Made by a program: the position numbers and the translations under genes. A model generated the notes under the pieces. The model searched no databases and had not been told where the DNA came from. It saw nothing but the letters and a program-made list of their open reading frames with translations. A DNA stretch of 64,000 nucleotides from a virus, in IMG/VR virus record IMGVR_UViG_3300047554_000471, positions 1-64,000 of that record. The stretch is one strand, 5' to 3'. The first letter of the stretch is position 1, and the number at the start of each line of letters is the position of its first letter. Positions 46,201 to 55,055 of the stretch are shown piece after piece.

Positions 46201-46345
46201 TGGAACAGTTGGTACTGGTATTTACTATTTTGATTTAGAAACACCAATCAACAGCTACTCTAGATGGGGTGTAATATTTGCAGAAGGGAAAAATACAAAC
46301 AACACAAGATATTTTTTAATGCCGGATTCAGCATCCGCACCATAA
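43235..46345 (+). CDS. Giant cadherin-like repeat virion protein
   Basis: 1036 residues. At least five Ig/cadherin-like repeats can be seen, marked by NENS or related starts and acidic DTESD/DAESD/DTEGD turns (for example LNENSTSG, SINENSSDG, FSDTEGDAI, ISDTESDAP). Those acidic turns could bind calcium, as in cadherin and bacterial adhesin repeats. The N-terminus MALIRGQQISGSVSSASFAT is typical of fibre-type attachment. It overlaps the putative tail-completion gene by one base. A head-tail whisker, capsid decoration or fibre is plausible. Confidence 0.7.
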   Translation: MALIRGQQISGSVSSASFATTASYVDPIFISASMVDLGFAGQDVALSQSTNPLTSFDGNRIVSNTNLPSGVYNVNYGTSGSLSNFIEKVFFPNSVPNITTTGFTIQEYEVSGSVVGTVSAVDAEGQAITFRTASAYTAGFFKISTGGEITLNTKSTSSMNTDITPGSGSHPFLIEAVDTFSGVGSQTVYIRVNPNTAPSWRQTSIGGAIITSYTASLNENSTSGEKFRVYFTDAESDTMTVNTGSMPTGFSASLAATYVAVHQTTASLDYETTSSYNISFTVQDQHYTSGDSTTSITTLPIVVQVVDNIAPVVNNQTLSSINENSSDGTTVGVISATDTESDTITFSDFTLVSAYLNSVGTNITSSLGGTSLYDPHANPFQCNSSGTVTRKTGVYLNSDVADRYVYQVSVRDSYNNTTDTGLVTIPIDADAASAVTNNWTNAYVIESAVAGASIYTNSTGRTGTIAQWSSAASQRWSVTSDGDLVEVTSLTGSATNLRLKNNVSGSAWSYNGDNTIGVYLTASEHGFETTKQYVNLTVNVAINNAPDIVFTNNSTKQNTNLATSGSTMVTLSFSDTEGDAINTSSFSLTDPSGQLNAVYSGGVYYLQARNSLSGSTTYGYTASIKDVHGFRTNTESSSFSIAQASIGTLTTNGTFYVIETARSGALVYTNSNGRSGTQGDLGVTYSPDYGSQVVQSFTSSNALVNVTTAGALSIAQNVSGSYTSGQTITSNITFRDQYNNIGSGSLTIYVAQNYAPTATFTDVAANLTASISANTGLVSMSISDTESDAPYSASLSGGTAGSLKLIPQNANSSSYVLQNTSTFVTASTVAYTASVYDVHGKTTTYTRTLTIAQPVGKTYVYGWTGGSGTNETNTLASMGDTGGVITSGSLIAMFQSGSIGSSSFTPGYVGGTATLFKTASLSVLSDSNSSGVSTLGYINFSATANRLLIIFPSASNLGSKPVSMYDGVPPDVTGTPGEYYLYAKDSAIPGTVGTGIYYFDLETPINSYSRWGVIFAEGKNTNNTRYFLMPDSASAP

Positions 46346-46361
46346 AGATTAGAATAGATTA

Positions 46362-46901
46362 ATGGCAACTACTGCAAGTGATATATACGTAAGGAGTGGA
46401 GCGTCGGGCTCATTCACCGCTGTTCAGTTTGTTCAGGGAGGATGGATTACCGTACCTTCTGCATCCAATATGTATTCAATTTATGAAGATAGGTTAGCGG
46501 ATGGTCAGATTATATATGTACAGAGCCAGAATCAACTATATAGCGTTTCAAAGTTTGTTGCATTTGAGACGCCTGGATATGCTGGTTTGGAGAACTCAGC
46601 ATCTTTTAATGTCTTTGCTTTTAATGCGACTAATACCGGATCATTTGCAATAACTGGTTCAAACCAATTTAAGGCAAGCCAATCGATTACTGGTAGTTTA
46701 TTCATAACTTCAGGATCTTTAGATATTACCGGAGTTACTGCAAATATTGCAATATTGAGAAACTCAAGCTCTGCTGCTGTATTAACCGTATCACAAAGTG
46801 GTGTAGTTGTATTGGCAACGCAATCGGTAGAGTTATCAGGAGTAGCTCCTAATGGAGGTATATATTTTACATCAGGGAATTTCTTTGTGGGATTAGATTG
46901 A
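46362..46901 (+). CDS. Virion protein, fibre-associated
   Basis: 179 residues. A small beta domain (SGSFTAVQFVQGGWITVPSA, then YVQSQNQLYSVSKFVA) leads into a Gly/Ser/Thr beta-helix-like tail (FAITGSNQFKASQSITGSLF). It is 16 bases after the cadherin-like gene and shares its operon. The composition resembles the shafts of the next fibre genes, so a fibre or fibre-connector role is inferred. No enzymatic motif. Confidence 0.6.
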   Translation: MATTASDIYVRSGASGSFTAVQFVQGGWITVPSASNMYSIYEDRLADGQIIYVQSQNQLYSVSKFVAFETPGYAGLENSASFNVFAFNATNTGSFAITGSNQFKASQSITGSLFITSGSLDITGVTANIAILRNSSSAAVLTVSQSGVVVLATQSVELSGVAPNGGIYFTSGNFFVGLD

Positions 46902-46917
46902 TTCTAAAAACATAACA

Positions 46918-46925
46918 TATTTATA
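46918..46925 (+). promoter_or_regulatory. TATTTATA box (probable late promoter)
   Basis: TATTTATA preceded by CA, 29 bases before the ATG at 46955. Confidence 0.5.
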
Positions 46926-46954
46926 TACAACGGATAAAAAACACATTTTAGAAA

Positions 46955-48379
46955 ATGGCAACTTGGAAAAAAGTCATAGTATCGGGATCGCAGGCTGAAT
47001 TAGCAGGGGTTACCGGTTCATTTACTGGATCGTTCTTTGGTAACGGTGCAGGATTAACTGGGGTAACAGCAACAGCTATATTCCCAACATCAGCAGTAAC
47101 AAACATTGCTAGTACTGATAAGATCTTTATTAGTCAGAGTGCCAATGAGTATATCACTTATGGTAACTTTTTAACAGACTTAGCGGGTACTAACTTAGCA
47201 GTTGAGGGTTCTGATAGTCTAACACTAGCATCTCAGATATCCGTAACTGGTGTAACTGCGTCATTTACTGGATCGCATATAGGTACATTAACTGGTACAG
47301 CTTCTTATGCTACCTTTGCCAACAACTCTGATTTATTAGATAACCAACATGGTTCGTATTACACCAACGCATCTAATATTAACGCTGGTACAATTGGCAA
47401 CACATACTTACCAAGTGCAATCAATGTAACATCCGTTTCTGCTTCATTCACTGGTTCTTTAACTGGTGCTCTGATTGGTACAGCTTCTTGGGCAACAGCA
47501 GCAGCAACAGCATACACCACATTAGCAGCCTTAACGGCAGGTTCAGGTTTAAATAATGGTGGTGGTACATTTAATGGAGCTACAGCGAGAACATTCTCAG
47601 TAGACTCTGGTTCAATGCTACCATACTACTCTGGTTCTATCTTCAGTACATTATCAGGTGGTGCCACTGTATCTTCAGCAGGTGTTGTAACTCTTAAAAC
47701 TGGATTAGTATCTGGTTCATCGATTGCATCAGGTGCTCAAGGTGAGGTAACACTTACAACGAATGGTGTAGCAGCTTCTGCAGTTGATTTAGGATTACAA
47801 ACTTCAGATTCTCCTCAATTCGTTGGATTAACGTTGACGGGTGACGCAGCAGTAAATGGTGGAGACATTACAACCTCTGCAACAACCTTCAACTTAGTTA
47901 ACACAACTGCAACTACTTTAAACATTGGTGGTGCAGCAACTACAGTAAACATTGGAGCTTCTACTGGAACAACAACAGTCAATAATAGCTTGAGCGTTAA
48001 AGGTACGCTATACGTAGAGGGTTCTGTGACAGCGATTAGCTCATCTAACTTGTATGTAGCTGACCAATTCATCCTAGTAGCTTCTGGCTCTGCAACAGCA
48101 GGTGATGGTGGTATTGTGATCGATCGTGGTTCTGATGCCGCTGGCAACATTGCTTACGGATACGACTCTACAACAGACCGTTGGGGTTATCAATCAGGTC
48201 TTGTAGATACTACAAATGCATTAGACCCAACATCAGCGGGTGGTGTGAGTGGTTCATTTGCTCCATATTTATTTGTCGAAGCTAGTCATGGCGCTACTAA
48301 ACCGATCACTGGAGAATTTGCAGTAGTAGGTTCAATGTATATGTCAACTGCAGGAGACTTCTGGATTTACACAGCATAA
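46955..48379 (+). CDS. Tail fibre protein
   Basis: 474 residues, Gly/Ser/Thr/Ala-rich. The N-terminus MATWKKVIVSGSQAELAGVT closely resembles that of the fibre at 48964 (MPNWKKVIVSGSSAVLTTVT), suggesting a shared attachment domain. Shaft repeats follow: SFTGSxxGxLTGTASYAT and a TTLNIGGAATTVNIGAST stretch typical of phage triple-beta-helix fibres. The C-terminal part (SSNLYVADQFILVASGSATA, then GGIVIDRGSDAAGNIAYGYD) is a compact globular tip domain. Trimeric long fibre or baseplate fibre; receptor unknown. Confidence 0.8.
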   Translation: MATWKKVIVSGSQAELAGVTGSFTGSFFGNGAGLTGVTATAIFPTSAVTNIASTDKIFISQSANEYITYGNFLTDLAGTNLAVEGSDSLTLASQISVTGVTASFTGSHIGTLTGTASYATFANNSDLLDNQHGSYYTNASNINAGTIGNTYLPSAINVTSVSASFTGSLTGALIGTASWATAAATAYTTLAALTAGSGLNNGGGTFNGATARTFSVDSGSMLPYYSGSIFSTLSGGATVSSAGVVTLKTGLVSGSSIASGAQGEVTLTTNGVAASAVDLGLQTSDSPQFVGLTLTGDAAVNGGDITTSATTFNLVNTTATTLNIGGAATTVNIGASTGTTTVNNSLSVKGTLYVEGSVTAISSSNLYVADQFILVASGSATAGDGGIVIDRGSDAAGNIAYGYDSTTDRWGYQSGLVDTTNALDPTSAGGVSGSFAPYLFVEASHGATKPITGEFAVVGSMYMSTAGDFWIYTA

Positions 48380-48387
48380 TATTTATT
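48380..48387 (+). promoter_or_regulatory. TATTTATT box (probable late promoter)
   Basis: TATTTATT preceded by AA, 6 bases before the ATG at 48394. Confidence 0.5.
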
Positions 48388-48393
48388 AAGGTT

Positions 48394-48588
48394 ATGAGCA
48401 TTATCAATAAACTATTACCAAATCAAACAATATCAACTCCTGAAGACCTAAATAAACTGAGTCTTCAGGAGCTTGAGTTTTTACTTAAAACCCTAAAAAC
48501 AACGCAATTAGTTGGAGAACAGGTAGAAATGTTCTATATTCTAGTTACGAAGCTGCAGAATCAATATCTACAGCAGGAAGCTAAGTAA
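48394..48588 (+). CDS. Small helical protein between fibre genes
   Basis: 64 residues, mostly helical (DLNKLSLQELEFLLKTLKTT, then QVEMFYILVTKLQNQYLQQE). No motif. It shares a TATTTATT box with the next small gene. Small proteins next to fibres are often fibre-assembly chaperones or connectors; that is the most I can infer. Confidence 0.55.
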   Translation: MSIINKLLPNQTISTPEDLNKLSLQELEFLLKTLKTTQLVGEQVEMFYILVTKLQNQYLQQEAK

Positions 48589-48599
48589 AACACTCAGTT

Positions 48600-48857
48600 A
48601 TGGATATTTTCTCAATCGATCTCTCAATACAAGAGATTACACTACTACGCCAATCATTAGATGTAATCAACATCACTGGTAAAGATGCCAGATTTGTAGG
48701 TAACTTGCAATACAAACTAGAAACAGAATTGCAAACCATTCGCACAATGTTAGCCGAACGTGAAGCTCAAGAGCAAAATGAAAAGGCTGCTGAACTCCAG
48801 CGTGCAATTGCAGCAGAAGCTCGCAAACAAAAAAAAGCTGAGCAGGCAACATCTTAA
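48600..48857 (+). CDS. Small coiled-coil protein between fibre genes
   Basis: 85 residues. A helical N-terminal domain (LSIQEITLLRQSLDVINITG) is followed by a long charged helix rich in Ala, Glu, Gln and Lys (REAQEQNEKAAELQRAIAAE). Possibly a coiled-coil chaperone for the neighbouring fibres. It follows the 48394 gene by 11 bases. Function unknown. Confidence 0.55.
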   Translation: MDIFSIDLSIQEITLLRQSLDVINITGKDARFVGNLQYKLETELQTIRTMLAEREAQEQNEKAAELQRAIAAEARKQKKAEQATS

Positions 48858-48870
48858 TTACAACTCTTAA

Positions 48871-48878
48871 TATTTATT
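48871..48878 (+). promoter_or_regulatory. TATTTATT box (probable late promoter)
   Basis: TATTTATT preceded by AA, 85 bases before the fibre start at 48964; the leader between is structured. Confidence 0.5.
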
Positions 48879-48885
48879 AGAAATA

Positions 48886-48949
48886 AAGCTGTAGGCCGAA
48901 AGGAAGTAGGCATATACACGGCATAAGTGTATGTATCTAACCACAGCTT
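48886..48949 (+). promoter_or_regulatory. Structured 5' leader of a tail fibre gene
   Basis: A closing 7-bp stem pairs AAGCTGT (48886-48892) with ACAGCTT (48943-48949). Inside, ATACAC (48914-48919) pairs with GTGTAT (48927-48932) around a 7-base loop, extendable by one G-T and one A-T pair. CC-GAAA-GG at 48896-48903 could form a GNRA-capped mini-hairpin. Together this resembles a three-way junction. Its place between the TATTTATT box and the start codon suggests a regulatory leader. Confidence 0.5.
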
Positions 48950-48963
48950 AAGAATTTTGTAAT

Positions 48964-51900
48964 ATGCCAAACTGGAAAAAAGTCATAGTCTCCGGCTCAA
49001 GTGCCGTATTAACCACAGTAACCGCAACACAGGGTTTTACTGGGTCCCTCTCAGGAAGCGCATCATCAGCCACTTCAGCATCATATGCATTATCAGCATC
49101 TACTGCCGATACAGTCAAAACGGGCTTAGTTGTTACTAACGCCACCCACTATATTCCATTTGTAGATGGTAACAATAACCCAGCAGTTCCTGAAGTTCTA
49201 GGTACTGTCGGTACATTAACATACAATCCAAATGCGGGAGTATTCAATGCAAACATAGTATCTGGATCTGCTGCTGTCTACTCAGGTGGAGATGTAATAG
49301 CAAACTCTTATCTGAGATCACTAAACTCGACAGGAGACGAAGGCGGTGAAATATTTCTTAATAAAGCTGTTACAAACACAACTCTTACGGGAGGGGTTAC
49401 CGTTGACGTTTATCAAAATAAATTAAGATTTTTTGAGCAGGGTGGTTCTGCTCGAGGGTTTTATTTAGATATCAGCACAGGTGGCAGCGCCGCATCAACA
49501 AACCTAGCGTCAGGCGGAGGTACTGTGACTTCGGTATCAGCATCGGGTACGGTATCAGGAATTACTTTAGGTGGTGGTCCAATTACTGGCGCAGGAACCT
49601 TAACACTAAGTGGTACTATTTCTGGTTTGACAAACTCAAACTTGTCAGGAACGGCAGGTATTACAAACGCTAATCTAGCAAACAGTAGCATTACCATTGG
49701 TACAACGGCTATATCGTTAGGAGCTTCTTCAACGACGTTGGCAGGATTATCTAGTGTTACTTCAACATCCTTTACCGGATCCCTATCAGGAACAGCTACA
49801 GGCAATCTAACTTCAGCATCAACATTAACAGCTGGTAATCTATCAGGAACCATTCCATCAGCAGTTTTAGGTAACTCTACGCATTATATTGGAACGACAG
49901 CCGTAACACTAAACAGAGCTTCAGCAAACTTAGCATTGACGGGAATTTCTAGTATAGCATTTCCAGGATCAACTTCAGGAACTGCAACACTTCAAGCAAC
50001 TGCAACGGCAGGTACTCCAACATTATCGCTACCAACAGCAACTGGTACATTGGTGGGGACGGGAGATTCTGGAACTGTGACTAATACGATGTTAGCAGGT
50101 TCAATCGCTAATGCCAAGTTAGCAAACTCTTCAATCACAATAGGAAGTACTACTATTTCACTAGGAGCAACTTCAACCACACTAGCAGGACTTACTAGCG
50201 TAACTGCAACAAACTTTACTGGTACAGCTTCCTACGCAACTGTAGCTCAGTCGGTGCTAGGAACAGTCACTTCTGCTTCTTATGCAGTAACAGCTTCTTA
50301 CGCGGTTAACGCAGCAAACACATACATAGGATCAACCAACACTGGTACGTGGAGTATCATAGGTGTGCAAGCATCTGGATACACACAACCATCCAACTTT
50401 ACCGGATTCACACTCAATGCTGCGACTAACACCCTAAGCACAACAGCTTCTTGGGCAACAACTGCAGCAAGTGCGACATCAGCAACAAGTGCAGGTTCAG
50501 TAACGAATGCAGTAACATTCAACAATGGTGGTGCAGGTGATGCATCCGGTACATCGTTTAATGGATCTGCAGCAAGAACTATATCATACAATACAATTGG
50601 AGCTCCAAAAACAGATGGTACAAATGCCACTGGTACTTGGGGTATCTCTATATCAGGTAACGCAGCGACAGCAACAAGTGCTACTTCAGCAACTAATGCA
50701 ACCAATAGCACAAACGTAGGAATAACAGATACTACAACTGGTGCAGGTCCATACTACCTAACCTTTGTATCTAGTACATCAGGTAACCAAGCCCAAAGAG
50801 TAGATAGTACCGGATTAACGTATAATGCTACAACGAATGCAATTACAGCATCGATCTTCAAAGGAGATCTTGTTGGTACTGCTTCATATGCAGGAATAGC
50901 TCTTACTGCTACAAATGCAGTAAGCGCAGATAAGGTGCTTACAGAAACCACATCTACTGCTGCGTCGTATTATGTAACATTTGTCGATTCAGATAATGGT
51001 ACTGCAGCCTCTGAGAAGTTAAATACAAACACCGGAGCACAATACAACCCAGGTACAGGCACGCTTCGCGTTGTCAACTTACTAGCAACAAACTCAATAA
51101 CTGGTAGCCACTTAGGTAATACAACTGGTACAGCTTCTTGGGCTACAAATGCAGTAACAGCTACCTCAGCTACTTCAGCTACAACTGCCACAAGTGCTAC
51201 CTCAGCTACTACATCAACTTATGTATTATCAGCAGATACAAGAGCTGTAGCATCAACACCAGAAACAAACAACGCATCTCAGGGTGTTAGATTTGATTTC
51301 AAGCAAAACTCAACAAACGGTTTGAGTGATGGCGGTACATACAATGGTGTAATGTACTTCAGAAAGTATGGTTCAGGAACTGACTGGTCTGGTGGTGGTG
51401 CTCATGAGATTGGATTTACCGATAACGGAAATTTACACCACAGATATGGTACAAGTACGACATGGGGTTCTTGGTATAAAGTACTAGATTCAAATAACTA
51501 CAATTCATACGCACCAACATTAACTGGTACTGGTGCAACTGGTACTTGGAATATTACATCAAGTTGGGCTACAAGAGCGGTAACAGCTAGTTACGCTTTA
51601 ACAGCGAGTTATCTGCTAGGAAGTATCACATCGGCATCTTACGCAGCAACCTCCAGTTGGGCTGTAAACGCCACGAGTGCAGGCTCGGCAGATGCAGTAG
51701 CTATAAACACATCAGCTGCGGATCTAGATCTTTTAGGGGTTAGTGGTGGAGCTGGTTACTCTGCGTTAGAGATTGATCAAAACAATTCGGTAAAGTGGGT
51801 ACTATCAAACCCAACATTTGCTGCTATCCAGGTAAGAGAGAATACCTCTGGTCAGAGAACGTACTTTGGTGCATTAACGAATGCTGGTGAAGGTTTCTTA

Positions 51901-52377
51901 GAAGCTCAGTATGGTCGAATGTATTATTACAGTGATAGACACATCTTTGGTACTAATGCATATGGGTACTCTGCACAGATAGACGTAGCAGGAAACTTTG
52001 ATGCTGCAAATGATATTACGTGTGGTGGTACAAAGTTCTTTGATATTCCACACCAAGGAAAGCAAGGTTGGGGATTAAAGCACGCAGCAATAGAAGGACC
52101 AGAATCTGCAGTATACTTCCGTGGTAAGTTGAACGGAGATTCTACAATAGATTTGCCGGAGTACTGGGATTGGTTAGTTGATCACGATACGATCACAGTA
52201 TCGCTTACTCCAGTTGGACAATACCAGGCTCTATATGTAAAAGAGATTACTGGACAACAAATTGAGATTGGATCCGATGGCGATCATATTAACTGTCATT
52301 ATGTGGTTTATGGAGAACGTAAGGATGTTGATCGATGGGATGTAGAATATCCAGAATATTCAAGAACAGACAAATAA
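48964..52377 (+). CDS. Long tail fibre protein
   Basis: 1137 residues. The N-terminus MPNWKKVIVSGSSAVLTTVT matches that of the 46955 fibre. A long shaft of Gly/Ser/Thr/Ala repeats contains internal duplications (LANSSITIGTTAISLGASST and LANSSITIGSTTISLGATST) and many ASYAVTASYA units. The last about 125 residues form a different, charged domain (FDIPHQGKQGWGLKHAAIEG, then GPESAVYFRGKL and YVVYGERKDVDRWD), which I associate with marine-phage fibres and take to be a tip or maturation domain. No Ser/His protease signature of the S74 type is evident. A structured leader precedes it. Confidence 0.82.
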   Translation: MPNWKKVIVSGSSAVLTTVTATQGFTGSLSGSASSATSASYALSASTADTVKTGLVVTNATHYIPFVDGNNNPAVPEVLGTVGTLTYNPNAGVFNANIVSGSAAVYSGGDVIANSYLRSLNSTGDEGGEIFLNKAVTNTTLTGGVTVDVYQNKLRFFEQGGSARGFYLDISTGGSAASTNLASGGGTVTSVSASGTVSGITLGGGPITGAGTLTLSGTISGLTNSNLSGTAGITNANLANSSITIGTTAISLGASSTTLAGLSSVTSTSFTGSLSGTATGNLTSASTLTAGNLSGTIPSAVLGNSTHYIGTTAVTLNRASANLALTGISSIAFPGSTSGTATLQATATAGTPTLSLPTATGTLVGTGDSGTVTNTMLAGSIANAKLANSSITIGSTTISLGATSTTLAGLTSVTATNFTGTASYATVAQSVLGTVTSASYAVTASYAVNAANTYIGSTNTGTWSIIGVQASGYTQPSNFTGFTLNAATNTLSTTASWATTAASATSATSAGSVTNAVTFNNGGAGDASGTSFNGSAARTISYNTIGAPKTDGTNATGTWGISISGNAATATSATSATNATNSTNVGITDTTTGAGPYYLTFVSSTSGNQAQRVDSTGLTYNATTNAITASIFKGDLVGTASYAGIALTATNAVSADKVLTETTSTAASYYVTFVDSDNGTAASEKLNTNTGAQYNPGTGTLRVVNLLATNSITGSHLGNTTGTASWATNAVTATSATSATTATSATSATTSTYVLSADTRAVASTPETNNASQGVRFDFKQNSTNGLSDGGTYNGVMYFRKYGSGTDWSGGGAHEIGFTDNGNLHHRYGTSTTWGSWYKVLDSNNYNSYAPTLTGTGATGTWNITSSWATRAVTASYALTASYLLGSITSASYAATSSWAVNATSAGSADAVAINTSAADLDLLGVSGGAGYSALEIDQNNSVKWVLSNPTFAAIQVRENTSGQRTYFGALTNAGEGFLEAQYGRMYYYSDRHIFGTNAYGYSAQIDVAGNFDAANDITCGGTKFFDIPHQGKQGWGLKHAAIEGPESAVYFRGKLNGDSTIDLPEYWDWLVDHDTITVSLTPVGQYQALYVKEITGQQIEIGSDGDHINCHYVVYGERKDVDRWDVEYPEYSRTDK

Positions 52378-52380
52378 TGC

Positions 52381-52388
52381 TATTTATA
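52381..52388 (+). promoter_or_regulatory. TATTTATA box (probable late promoter)
   Basis: TATTTATA preceded by GC, 9 bases before the ATG of the collagen-like fibre at 52398. Confidence 0.5.
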
Positions 52389-52397
52389 TAAAAAGCT

Positions 52398-55013
52398 ATG
52401 GCAAGAGGTGAAACAAGTTTACCAAATTTAAACACAAGAAATAGAACGGTTGCAATCACATCGACAGGCATTGTTGTATCTGGTTCGGCAGCTAAAATTG
52501 CTATATCAGGATCATCCAATACATCAATTGGAACGGCAACTAACGATGAACTATTTGCTTCAAGAACCTACGTAGCGGATCAGGTTGCTAATTTAGTAGC
52601 TTCTGCACCAACAGCGTTAAACACACTGGATGAATTAGCAGCTGCGTTAGGAGATGATGCTAACTTTGCAACAACTACATCAACTGCATTAGGTAACCGA
52701 CTTCGTGTTGACATTAGCAATCAGGGTTTAACATCTACACAACAAGCTAATGCTAGAACAAACCTGGGATTAGGTACAGCAGCAACAACTGCAGCAACTG
52801 ATTATGCAGCTGCTTCACATACACACTCATATCTACCATTAGCGGGTGGATCATTGACAGGAAAGCTTACCTTTTACACATCCGATACGAATAACGGATT
52901 TGCATGGATAGTAAATAGTGATGAAGCCGGTATCACTTTTAAGAATACCGGAGATGGTGATAGCAACTCGTACCTTAACATCTTCACAAAAGATAATGGA
53001 AACGAGTATATCAAGTTTTCACACACACACTATAGTACCGGTGCCAAAGATTGGGTTGATATTAAGGATGGTGTCGTAAGATTTAACGGAGATTTATACG
53101 TTAATGCATCACAATCGGGTACCGCTGCGGCTGGATCAAATGCATTATCGGGAGGTAGTAGAGTTTGGCATTTGGGTGATTTCTCTTCAACAAACGTATC
53201 CAACTGGAATACAGCATATGGATGGGGTAATCACGCTTCAGCAGGATACCTAACATCTGTAACTACTATCACTGGAAACGCAGGAACAGCAACTAAATTA
53301 CAAACAGCTAGAAGCATTGCAGGTGTTTCTTTTGATGGATCTGGAAATATTAGCATACCAATCACTGGATTATCCGATGTAGCAATTACAACACCATCAA
53401 ACAACCAACTACTGGTATATAATAGCTCAACCAGCAAGTGGACTAATACATCAGGAATTACTGGACCTACTGGCCCAACCGGACCTCCAGGCCCAACTGG
53501 ACCTAGTGGAACTAACGGATCAACTGGTCCTACTGGCCCAATCGGTCCTAGTGGACCTACTGGACCTACCGGAGCAGCTGGTCCAACTGGAAGCGTAGGA
53601 CCCACTGGACCTACTGGCCCCACTGGACCTACTGGCCCAACTGGAGTTGGCATTTCAACAGCAGGAGTAACGGGTGGAGCATTGACAATAAGACTTACAG
53701 ATGGATCAACTCCAATCAGCTCAGTCAATGTTGTTGGCCCTACTGGACCCACTGGTCCGACAGGGCCCACTGGCAGTCCAGGACCCACTGGACCTACTGG
53801 CCCCACTGGACCTCAAGGGCTAAGAGGGGATACTGGAGCCACTGGACCTACTGGCCCAACTGGCCCAGGTTCAACAGTAGCAGGACCTACTGGCCCTCCA
53901 GGACCCACTGGACCTACTGGCCCCACTGGACCTACTGGACCTAGTGGTGGACCTGGTCCAACTGGACCTACTGGCCCTCCGGGATCAACTTCGTATAGTG
54001 CAACATCACTATCATCAACTGGATTTGGAAGCAGTACACAGACTTGGTATCAATCACCAACTGGAATTGCAGGATATAATGGTAGCTGGGCAAGTTATTT
54101 AATCTCAAATCACGGAGATGGTGCAACTTACTATAACCAATCTCTAATCATGCCATTCTGGGGACCACCTCAGTATTCAAGATTAGAGGGAGGTACTCAA
54201 AGAGGTCCTTACACATTTATTACTACAGAAAACCTAAGTACCTATGCTTTGTCAGGACCTACTGGTCCTACTGGACCCACTGGCCCTACTGGATCACCTG
54301 GTCCCACTGGCCCTACCGGACCTAGCGGTCTGAAAGGGGATACTGGTGCTACCGGTCCAAGTGGAGCTACTGGACCAACTGGACCTAGTGGTCCAACTGG
54401 ATCTCCAGGACCTACCGGACCTACTGGAGTAGGAATCTCTTCAGCAGCAGTGTCAGCAGGAAGATTGACAATATCTCTAACAAACGGAACAACGCCAATA
54501 AACTCAGTTAACGTAGTAGGACCAACTGGACCTACTGGTCCCACCGGGTCGCCAGGACCTACTGGAGCTACTGGACCTGCGGGTGCTGCATCGACAGTAG
54601 CAGGACCTCCAGGACCTACTGGTCCTCAGGGGCCTAGTGGCGCAACTGGACCTACTGGTGGACCTGGCCCAACTGGACCTACGGGCTCCACTGGTCGTTC
54701 AGCTTACGAGTCTTGGTTAGCTGCAGGGAATAGTGGAACAGAGGCTGCCTTCTTAGCAGCATTGAGAGGATCAACTGGACCTACTGGACCTACTGGATCA
54801 CCAGGACCTACCGGACCAACCGGTCCTACCGGACCTTCAGGAACTGGATCTCCAGGACCTACTGGGGCACCTGGTCCAACTGGACCTACTGGCCCTCCGG
54901 GACCTCCAGGATCAGGTGGAGGTGGTGGTTATACTGGTGATGTACCAGTTACAGATGGTCGAGGTATGTTTATATTGCAGTTTGTTGATGGTTTACTTGT
55001 AAATGTGATGTAA
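52398..55013 (+). CDS. Collagen-like tail fibre
   Basis: 871 residues. Residues 1-350 are standard phage fibre sequence ([54 protein letters not shown]). Five collagen-like blocks of Gly-X-Y triplets follow at about 353-416, 447-529, 620-677, 708-766 and 791-838, mostly Gly-Pro-Thr with some Gly-Pro-Pro and Gly-Pro-Ser. They are separated by short beta modules (GVGIS...SSVNVV, twice) and a [20 protein letters not shown] insert that resembles inserts in other phage collagen-like fibres. The C-terminus is Gly-rich then [20 protein letters not shown] trimeric triple-helical fibre is likely. The next gene encodes a 2-oxoglutarate oxygenase. Confidence 0.93.
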   Translation: MARGETSLPNLNTRNRTVAITSTGIVVSGSAAKIAISGSSNTSIGTATNDELFASRTYVADQVANLVASAPTALNTLDELAAALGDDANFATTTSTALGNRLRVDISNQGLTSTQQANARTNLGLGTAATTAATDYAAASHTHSYLPLAGGSLTGKLTFYTSDTNNGFAWIVNSDEAGITFKNTGDGDSNSYLNIFTKDNGNEYIKFSHTHYSTGAKDWVDIKDGVVRFNGDLYVNASQSGTAAAGSNALSGGSRVWHLGDFSSTNVSNWNTAYGWGNHASAGYLTSVTTITGNAGTATKLQTARSIAGVSFDGSGNISIPITGLSDVAITTPSNNQLLVYNSSTSKWTNTSGITGPTGPTGPPGPTGPSGTNGSTGPTGPIGPSGPTGPTGAAGPTGSVGPTGPTGPTGPTGPTGVGISTAGVTGGALTIRLTDGSTPISSVNVVGPTGPTGPTGPTGSPGPTGPTGPTGPQGLRGDTGATGPTGPTGPGSTVAGPTGPPGPTGPTGPTGPTGPSGGPGPTGPTGPPGSTSYSATSLSSTGFGSSTQTWYQSPTGIAGYNGSWASYLISNHGDGATYYNQSLIMPFWGPPQYSRLEGGTQRGPYTFITTENLSTYALSGPTGPTGPTGPTGSPGPTGPTGPSGLKGDTGATGPSGATGPTGPSGPTGSPGPTGPTGVGISSAAVSAGRLTISLTNGTTPINSVNVVGPTGPTGPTGSPGPTGATGPAGAASTVAGPPGPTGPQGPSGATGPTGGPGPTGPTGSTGRSAYESWLAAGNSGTEAAFLAALRGSTGPTGPTGSPGPTGPTGPTGPSGTGSPGPTGAPGPTGPTGPPGPPGSGGGGGYTGDVPVTDGRGMFILQFVDGLLVNVM
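53454..53645 (+). repeat. Collagen-like Gly-Pro-Thr block 1
   Basis: 64 residues of Gly-X-Y triplets (residues 353-416). Confidence 0.9.
53736..53984 (+). repeat. Collagen-like Gly-Pro-Thr block 2
   Basis: Residues 447-529, the longest block, with short breaks ([19 protein letters not shown]). Confidence 0.9.
54255..54428 (+). repeat. Collagen-like Gly-Pro-Thr block 3
   Basis: Residues 620-677, after an about 90-residue globular insert. Confidence 0.9.
54519..54695 (+). repeat. Collagen-like Gly-X-Y block 4
   Basis: Residues 708-766, preceded by the second copy of the GVGIS...SVNVV module. Confidence 0.9.
54768..54911 (+). repeat. Collagen-like Gly-X-Y block 5
   Basis: Residues 791-838, after the SAYESWL insert; it ends in Gly-Pro-Pro triplets. 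Confidence 0.9.
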
Positions 55014-55020
55014 CAGCTAG

Positions 55021-55051
55021 TTGCATAGTTTTAATTTTTTACGTATATTTT
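55021..55051 (+). promoter_or_regulatory. Bacteroidota-type promoter candidate
   Basis: TTG at 55021-55023, a 20-base spacer, then TATATTTT at 55044-55051, resembling TTTG-N19-21-TAnnTTTG. It replaces the TATTTAT box expected before the oxygenase gene at 55056. Confidence 0.35.
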
Positions 55052-55055
55052 AGTT

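Noticed and set aside
48394-48857. Small helical genes as toxin-antitoxin pair
   Set aside because: No toxin fold or DNA-binding motif is seen; their place between fibres fits assembly proteins better.
52000-52377. C-terminal domain of the long fibre as a self-cleaving S74 chaperone
   Set aside because: I do not see the conserved Ser/Lys catalytic pattern of peptidase S74; only a distinct charged tip domain is evident.
53231-53806. Minus-strand Gly-Pro-Val frame
   Set aside because: It mirrors the collagen repeats of the plus-strand fibre; triplet repeats open all frames.
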